From: Tribonema minus
Taxonomy: Eukaryota; Sar; Xanthophyceae; Tribonematales; Tribonemataceae
Assembly: GCA_017506865.1 (NCBI GenBank)
Contig: JAFCMP010000512.1
Location: 310,001-374,000 of the forward strand
Length of the DNA stretch: 64,000 bases
Reading direction: 5' to 3'
Translations under genes and position numbers: made by a program
Notes under the pieces: generated by a model
Seen by the model: only the letters and a program-made list of their open reading frames with translations
Databases searched by the model: none
What the model was told of the DNA's origin: nothing
In this document: positions 58,632 through 64,000 of the stretch, piece after piece
How positions within the stretch are numbered: position 1 is the stretch's first letter
Layout of the letters: each line of letters opens with the position of its first letter

Positions 58632-60635
58632 TTATGCGATACCAGTCCATGCAGCCAACCCGAGTTTCTTCTGGCAGACTGACTTCAGCGCATTTGTTGC
58701 TTGCAAACGAGGGCAAGCGACTGCAAAGCCCATGCGGTGCTTCAACAACGGCAAACATTGAAATGCATCGCCTACCACGACACATACACGAGAGGGAGGT
58801 CTCACCTTGGGCGCCGCGATGGTTGCCCGCTGCTGTGCCCTCGCGCGAACGGCCGCCGAGCACCCTGTTGTGCGCAGAGTCGTCAGCGCCGGCACAGCGA
58901 GCACTGCATCCGGCACGCTGGAAAGCTCTGTGCATTCGGTCAGGTCCAGCGTGCTCAGCAGCTCCAAGCGACACAGTGAGTCCGGCAAGCTTGTAACCGC
59001 GCTCCTGCTCAAGTTCAGGCACGTGAGCGACTTCAGCTTGCCTAGGGTCGACGGGAGCTCTGCAATGTCGCAGTCGCTGAGGTTGAGCTTGGTTAGCGAT
59101 TCCAGCCTGCCGATTGCATAGGGCAGGGCCATAACTTCGCTGCTGCTGATGTCCAGGGAGGTAAGCTGGCCGAGCAGTCCCAGCACCTCGGGAAGCTCTC
59201 TGACGTTACTGCTGCGCATACTGAGCGTCGTAAGCGAGCGCAGGCCACCAAGGGACTGCGACAGCTGCGTGACGCTGGATTTGTTAATGTTGAGCGATGT
59301 CAGCGACTGCAGTCTGCCGGCGGGCTCCGGTAGCACCGTCACACTGCTGTTGATCAGGCTGAGGGTCTTCAGCGACGACAAGCGGCCCACTGGCAGCGAC
59401 ACCGGCAGGTCCACAATGTCGCTGTCGCTCAGGACGAGGGTTTCGAGCGCACTCAGCTCGCCCAGCGACTCTGGCAGGTCGCGCACGGAGCTGCTCGCAA
59501 GGTTGAGAACCCTGAGCGAGCGCAGGAGGCCGATCGACTGGGGCAGGGCTGTGATGCAGCTGTCGCGCAGGTTGAGTTCCGTCAGGGCTGAGAGCGCGCC
59601 AAGAGACTCCGGGAGGGTGTCAATGTCTGTGCTGCTTAGGTTGAGCTTCGTCAGCGCCGCGAGCGCGCAGACGGACTCCGGAAGGCTGCGCAGGCTGCTG
59701 TTCTGCAGGTTGAGCTCGGTCAGCGACTGCAGCCTGGCCACCGACTCCGGAAGGCTCACCATGCGACACTGACTGAGGTCCAGCTTTCTGAGCGCTGCGT
59801 GCACGCCCAGGGCATCCGGAAGGGTCCTGAGACAGCTGCCACCAAGGTCGATCTCGGTCAGGGCCTGCAGATGCTGCAGAGACGGCGGCAGGCTGACGAG
59901 GCTCGTCGCGCGGGCTCTGAGAGCCGTCAGCGACCTCATCGAGCCAATGGACTGCGGGAGGCTGGCGATGGAGCAGTTGCTGACGTTGAAGGTGGTGAGC
60001 GACGTCAGCCCGCCGAGCGCCTCTGGCAGGCTCGTCACGGCGCTGTTGCGAAGGTCCAGCGTCTTTAGCGCGCGAAGCTGGCCCAGGGCGTCTGGCAGGC
60101 GGGCGACATCCGTGTTGCTGAGGTTAAGCGTTTTCAGCGACACGAGTGCGCTGATGGAGTCGTCCAGCGCCGCGACGCTTGTGTTGTGCAGGTCCAGCGT
60201 CTCCAGTGCCGCCATCTCGCTCAGGGAGCTCGGCGCCAGCCGCCCCAGGCGACGGTTGCCGCTCACGTTGAGCCTTTTCAGCGCCGTTAGCCTGTCAAGC
60301 GCCGCCGGCATGCTCATGAGCGCCGAGCATGCGGTGACAGAGAGTTCCGTCAGCGATGTCAGCCGCCCCAGCTCATCTGGCAGGGACCGAAGCTTGTTGC
60401 ACTGGTGCAGGTGAAGCGCGGTCAGCTGCGTCAGCTGGAACAGTGCTGCTGGCAAGGCGGTGCAGGTGCTGGTGACAGTGAGGGTCCGACAGTTTGCCCA
60501 CTGTTGCTGCGTCCGCTGGCTGGAGGTGATCCGGTTCAGGTCTGCGCCTGCGCCAGCGTCACGACGGCGGCGGCCGCCATTGCACGCGAGGCCGGCACCT
60601 GCAAGGGTTTGCATCAGGAAAAAATATTCCAGCAA
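58632..60635 (-). CDS. Leucine-rich-repeat protein, about 23 repeats of 23 residues
   Basis: A 667-codon frame with a very regular LRR array from about residue 50 to 600. The consensus is LxxLNLSxSxVxxLPesLGxLxS, like the Ras-group/PIRL and Shoc2 type found in intracellular scaffold proteins. No signal peptide or transmembrane segment is visible in the frame. Repeats are of nearly constant length; two are one or two residues longer. Splice signals inside the frame (acceptor CTTGCAG before 60598, donor AAG|GTGAGA at 58805) suggest the array may be an internal exon, 58806-60598, with a short first exon upstream and the terminal exon at 58584-58613. In that case the last 58 codons of the frame are intron. 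The partner and function are unknown; protein-protein binding is likely. Confidence 0.75.
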   Translation of the reverse strand: MLEYFFLMQTLAGAGLACNGGRRRRDAGAGADLNRITSSQRTQQQWANCRTLTVTSTCTALPAALFQLTQLTALHLHQCNKLRSLPDELGRLTSLTELSVTACSALMSMPAALDRLTALKRLNVSGNRRLGRLAPSSLSEMAALETLDLHNTSVAALDDSISALVSLKTLNLSNTDVARLPDALGQLRALKTLDLRNSAVTSLPEALGGLTSLTTFNVSNCSIASLPQSIGSMRSLTALRARATSLVSLPPSLQHLQALTEIDLGGSCLRTLPDALGVHAALRKLDLSQCRMVSLPESVARLQSLTELNLQNSSLRSLPESVCALAALTKLNLSSTDIDTLPESLGALSALTELNLRDSCITALPQSIGLLRSLRVLNLASSSVRDLPESLGELSALETLVLSDSDIVDLPVSLPVGRLSSLKTLSLINSSVTVLPEPAGRLQSLTSLNINKSSVTQLSQSLGGLRSLTTLSMRSSNVRELPEVLGLLGQLTSLDISSSEVMALPYAIGRLESLTKLNLSDCDIAELPSTLGKLKSLTCLNLSRSAVTSLPDSLCRLELLSTLDLTECTELSSVPDAVLAVPALTTLRTTGCSAAVRARAQQRATIAAPKVRPPSRVCVVVGDAFQCLPLLKHRMGFAVACPRLQATNALKSVCQKKLGLAAWTGIA

Positions 60636-61931
60636 TCTGTTAGCAGGTTTTATGCCACCATGGCGCTTATGAGCTCTGGAGGGAAATGATCATGTAGACT
60701 CGAGTGTCATACGGCGCCTATGTCGAGTCAGTGTTGTCACCTCGTCAATAGGGTTAGAAAATGAGCAAGTCGTTGTTTGCAAATTGTAGTCACAGTGTTC
60801 TGACAATTTCACAGTGCGTACTGACGTACTTGACGGTAGAGTCTCGTAGACTCAGCGCCTGGCTCGGGTTAAAGAAATGCACGGCTTGTAGCCCGGATAC
60901 TGAAATGCAACCCCACATAATCAAGTCAATGACTAAGTCCAAGACCGCACATTCAAGTGATCAAATCAAAAGGCATTAAGTTAGCTTCAGCTTGGTGGGC
61001 GGACCACAGAGCATCGTTCAAACATCAAACTGGAGATCAATGCTGAGCCTGACACGCTGTTCAATGCAAAACTTCACTTTCCATTAACTTGAAGCAACGA
61101 GCTGAAATGTGGTAGCATCTGAGGTCAACCATCATGTTCACTGATTTGGCAATGTGAAGTTCAACAGTCGCGCTGTTTTCCCGCAGACCAAGCTGAAGCG
61201 ACCTAATTCAAAGTATTGATGTATGATAAGCCAAAATTGCGCAATTCTCATTTTCATGATTTCATGATTGAATTAAGGTACTACACACACCGTGGTAATG
61301 TGCAGGGTTGCATGTCAGCATCCGGGTTGCGCGCCAGATAGTTTAAAGTTCCCTTGAAGGCTTGAAGGCTTGTGCAAATGCGCAATATCTGCAAGTCAGG
61401 TTCAAGGGTTTTACATGATGGCTTCTGCGGCGCAATTGATTTGGATGTATGAACTACAATTTGTGCTAGAAAAGATGTTGAGAACATCATTCAACTAGAG
61501 TTTCAAAAGTGGTAGAGGTAGAGGACGCAATGTTGTTGAGAAATTGTTGGCGACAGACAACAACTTCTGCACTTACAAAGTAGAGGTACCGAAACGCTGC
61601 TGGTAGTGGTAATGGCTGTCACCACCTCACCGACTGCTGTTGCAGTTGCAGTAGCAGCCTGAGCCGTTACAGTAGTGACTGTAAGCAACTCTCGGAGCTA
61701 CGGTACGGCTGATGGTAGTGCCTGCGGCCACATCACTTGAAGGCTTTGTAGCTGCCAGTGTACCTACTTGTAGCACAACACTAGGTGGTGCCAGAGCTGG
61801 CTGCTTTAGGTCATTTGTGACGCTGAATGAGTGACCTGTTGAACAGCAGCAGCTTTCAAAGACTGAGAGCCCTCGGGGTGCCACACAGCATCAGCGACAG
61901 AGTCTAAAACTTGCCAGGAGCAGCGACAGCA

Positions 61932-62009
61932 ATGTATTCAATTCAAGTTGACGCCTCAATAGCGCTTCTGCAGAGTAACCTTGAGAGTCTGAGGCAGCGC
62001 AACGCTGAG
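61932..62009 (+). CDS. Candidate first coding exon (weak)
   Basis: ATG followed by 26 codons of amphipathic sequence (SIALLQSNLESLRQRNAE), ending exactly at a donor GAG|GTACGG. No convincing second exon was found; a Gln-rich open stretch after TTACAG at 62464 is one possibility. Low support. Confidence 0.2.
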
Positions 62010-63056
62010 GTACGGCAAATGTACGGCTTATATTGCACACCAGAGCTGCGGCACAGCCTGTCGCACAGCCTATCGCAGCGCTGGCTGTGATGCACCCTCA
62101 ATCTTGTAGTCAAAACTTCAAAAATTTGGGGGTGCCTTCTTCAAATTGCCTCACAATCCTAAAGTGGTTTCAGAGATGTCCAAAAACCAGACTGTTCTCA
62201 GCAAACACTTGAAAACCCCAGATTAAGGTCCAGAAGATCTACATTCTACATGTTTTGGCATCACCTGCCGCAAACTGCAGAGCACAACCCTAACAGCAGC
62301 AGCAGCTCAACACGGTGATCACAGCTGTCAAATTTGGCCTGTCCTTTGCTGCTGCAGCAATTGCTGTGCTGCCGCCCAGAAACGACGGCACAGGGATTAT
62401 CACAATAGTAGCAGGAAGTTGAAGTTGAATAGCAGTGCACAAAACGTGAAGACAACTGTTACAGCAGCAGCCTGAGCAGCGGAACCAGGAGCAACTGCCG
62501 CCGCAATGACCTTGATAGTGATCACACCTATAAAATAGTGCTTTAGAGGTGGCAACTTCACAAAGCGTTTTTAACCTCCAAAAGAGTTCCCATGCACCCG
62601 AGATTAAACTGAGTGTGCTGAATTAGAATTTGGCAAGTCTATGAACTGGATAGTCATGCTGCTGAAGGCCGCACGGACAAATGCCCAACGGCATGCGCAA
62701 TCGTACTTGAAGCCAGAGACTCTGAGCGCATACAAGCACAACGCCTGACATGTAGTTATTGGCTTGAGTGTGTGTCTGTGGAGCCTCAGATGCACTGGCA
62801 CGTGTTCATGCTGCCGCTTGCTGCATAGAAGCCTATTAGTAAGGTTAGTATATTTGCTACCGGGGTGCAGACCGCCATGGCTGTTGATGCTGCGTGTGGG
62901 TAGACTTTAAGCGTTGTTGAATGAGTCAGACAGCTGCTGCAGCGTTGTCTGGACAGTGGTTCAACGGGATCATGCATGGCGGTAAACGTTGTTCAAGACA
63001 TTTGAATGAACCAGTTCAGACCAAATAAAAGTGCCACGGCTCTGAAATTCAGGCTA

Positions 63057-63190
63057 GTGTCATACTCGGCGTTGCAACTGAGTGTGACACTGTGTCATGT
63101 TGAGTGTCATACTCGGCGTTGCAAACGAGTGTGACACTGAGTCAGGTTGAGCGTCATACTCGGCATTGCAAACGAGTGTGACACTGTGTT
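63057..63190. repeat. Three tandem 47-bp units, each a potential hairpin
   Basis: Units begin at about 63057, 63104 and 63151. Each reads GTGTCATACTCGGC...CGAGTGTGACAC (the third starts GCGTCA), so GTGTCA pairs with TGACAC and ACTCG with CGAGT around a loop of about 10 bases. Confidence 0.8.
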
Positions 63191-64000
63191 GTGCCCGGCG
63201 AGTTGCAGTACACACTGTGTGCTGATACTAGGTTCTGCTACCTACGACATGGTACGCTGCTAACTATCCGAGCCCCCCCCTAGCTCAGGAGTAATGTGTT
63301 TTTCATGATGATGGAGTAGAAGTAATACTTGAAGTACTACTTCAACTCGGGACCGTGACGTTGGACGACAGAATCTGATTTCAAATCTGGTAAACAAGCC
63401 TTAGGGCAACTGTTGCTGCGCCATCACACCCACATGCACTGGCTGTACATGTACGCTAAGGGTCACCGGCGGCCCCTACTATGACGGGGTACTACATGGC
63501 ATTGCGAATTTGGTCGACTTTGGTTTGCTCCGACCGGTTAATTTCAATCGACCGACCGAACCATGTGAATTCGAAACAAAGTTCGACCCGAATCTCATCT
63601 TTTCAAAGATGTTCCATACCTCCCCCCTTCAAGTTGGTGCCAAAGATGCTGCGGACTCGGAGCTGTTGGAGTTAAAGTGTTGGTGCTGCGCTGCCACAGT
63701 GACTTCAAGTTGCCGTGTACTACGATAACACAACTGAAGTGCTTACACACGACCGTCATCTTTCCTCCGTACGGCTTGAATCCTTAAGGTGTAACAGTTA
63801 GAGAAAGCAGAATCTCAATGCGAACATCCACATCATGATCATGATGGAAGAGTGGCAGAGCTTTCGCTACATGCGCCCCTACACAGCCCTAGTCAGCTGA
63901 GTGCTCACTGATAGGCTGTCGGACACTCAGGCTGGCAGGTCGGCCTCATTCGACTCGTGATTGCAAGAGGCGAGCAAAGTGCTTCTGCATACGCTGCACA

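Larger units (their letters stand above)
60636..64000. other. Mostly non-coding, no gene recognised
   Basis: About 3.4 kb. It contains a candidate short exon at 61932-62009 and a hairpin-forming tandem repeat at 63057-63190. An open frame of 72 codons at 63510-63728 (plus strand) has no recognised motif. Upstream exons of the LRR gene could lie here but none was identified. Confidence 0.5.

Noticed and set aside
58807..60414. Plus-strand frames of up to 207 codons
   Set aside because: Shadows of the LRR coding strand; repeats on the real strand produce periodic Ser/Leu/Arg antisense proteins.
63510..63728. 72-codon frame as a gene
   Set aside because: No motif, no splice partner found and no homology recognised; mentioned only in the description of the region.

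Overview
This is a window of an intron-rich eukaryotic nuclear genome. Introns are mostly GT-AG, from about 60 bp to 2 kb and usually longer than the exons, and genes lie on both strands at about one per 6-8 kb. No bacterial signals, tRNA, rRNA or CRISPR array were seen. A dynactin subunit points to a lineage with cytoplasmic dynein, so not a land plant or red alga. A myosin with a C-terminal PX domain recalls myosins described from oomycetes. Together with a kinase-like gene and restriction-like-endonuclease (RLE) retroelement remains, this suggests a flagellated protist or alga, possibly a stramenopile. The species cannot be fixed from the sequence.

Layout. 1-4482: no recognisable gene. 4483-16777 (-): an eight-exon PX-domain myosin of 1814 codons, with a MITE-like element in one intron. 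17006-19310 (+): LAS1 ribosome-biogenesis nuclease, divergent from the myosin. 19842-24652 (-): dynamitin (dynactin p50). 24783-29358 (+): NPL4, divergent from dynamitin across 130 bp. 29359-31945: no gene. 31946-41815 (-): a long multi-exon gene with a degenerate nuclease-like segment followed by a protein-kinase-like domain, and two apparent +1 frame breaks. 42293-46714 (+): an eight-exon membrane protein of unknown family. 47950-51432 (-): a B-type cyclin with a destruction box. 53317-54699 (+): the C-terminal RLE part of a non-LTR retroelement. 55831-57295 (-): an unrecognised gene whose C-terminus is a 225-bp inverted copy of the retroelement tail. 58632-60635 (-): a leucine-rich-repeat protein. 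60636-64000: mostly non-coding, with a hairpin-forming tandem repeat.

The conserved genes are housekeeping functions: motor and cargo transport (myosin, dynactin), rRNA processing (LAS1), CDC48-linked ubiquitin handling (NPL4) and mitosis (cyclin B). They do not form a pathway cluster. Exons were joined by hand using splice consensus, reading phase and family similarity. In the myosin, dynamitin, NPL4, cyclin and membrane-protein genes every chosen junction keeps phase and the summed coding length is a multiple of three. The most unusual content is the inverted retroelement tails with a chimeric gene, the nuclease-kinase gene, the intronic MITE, several introns that appear to use GC donors, and the unknown membrane protein.
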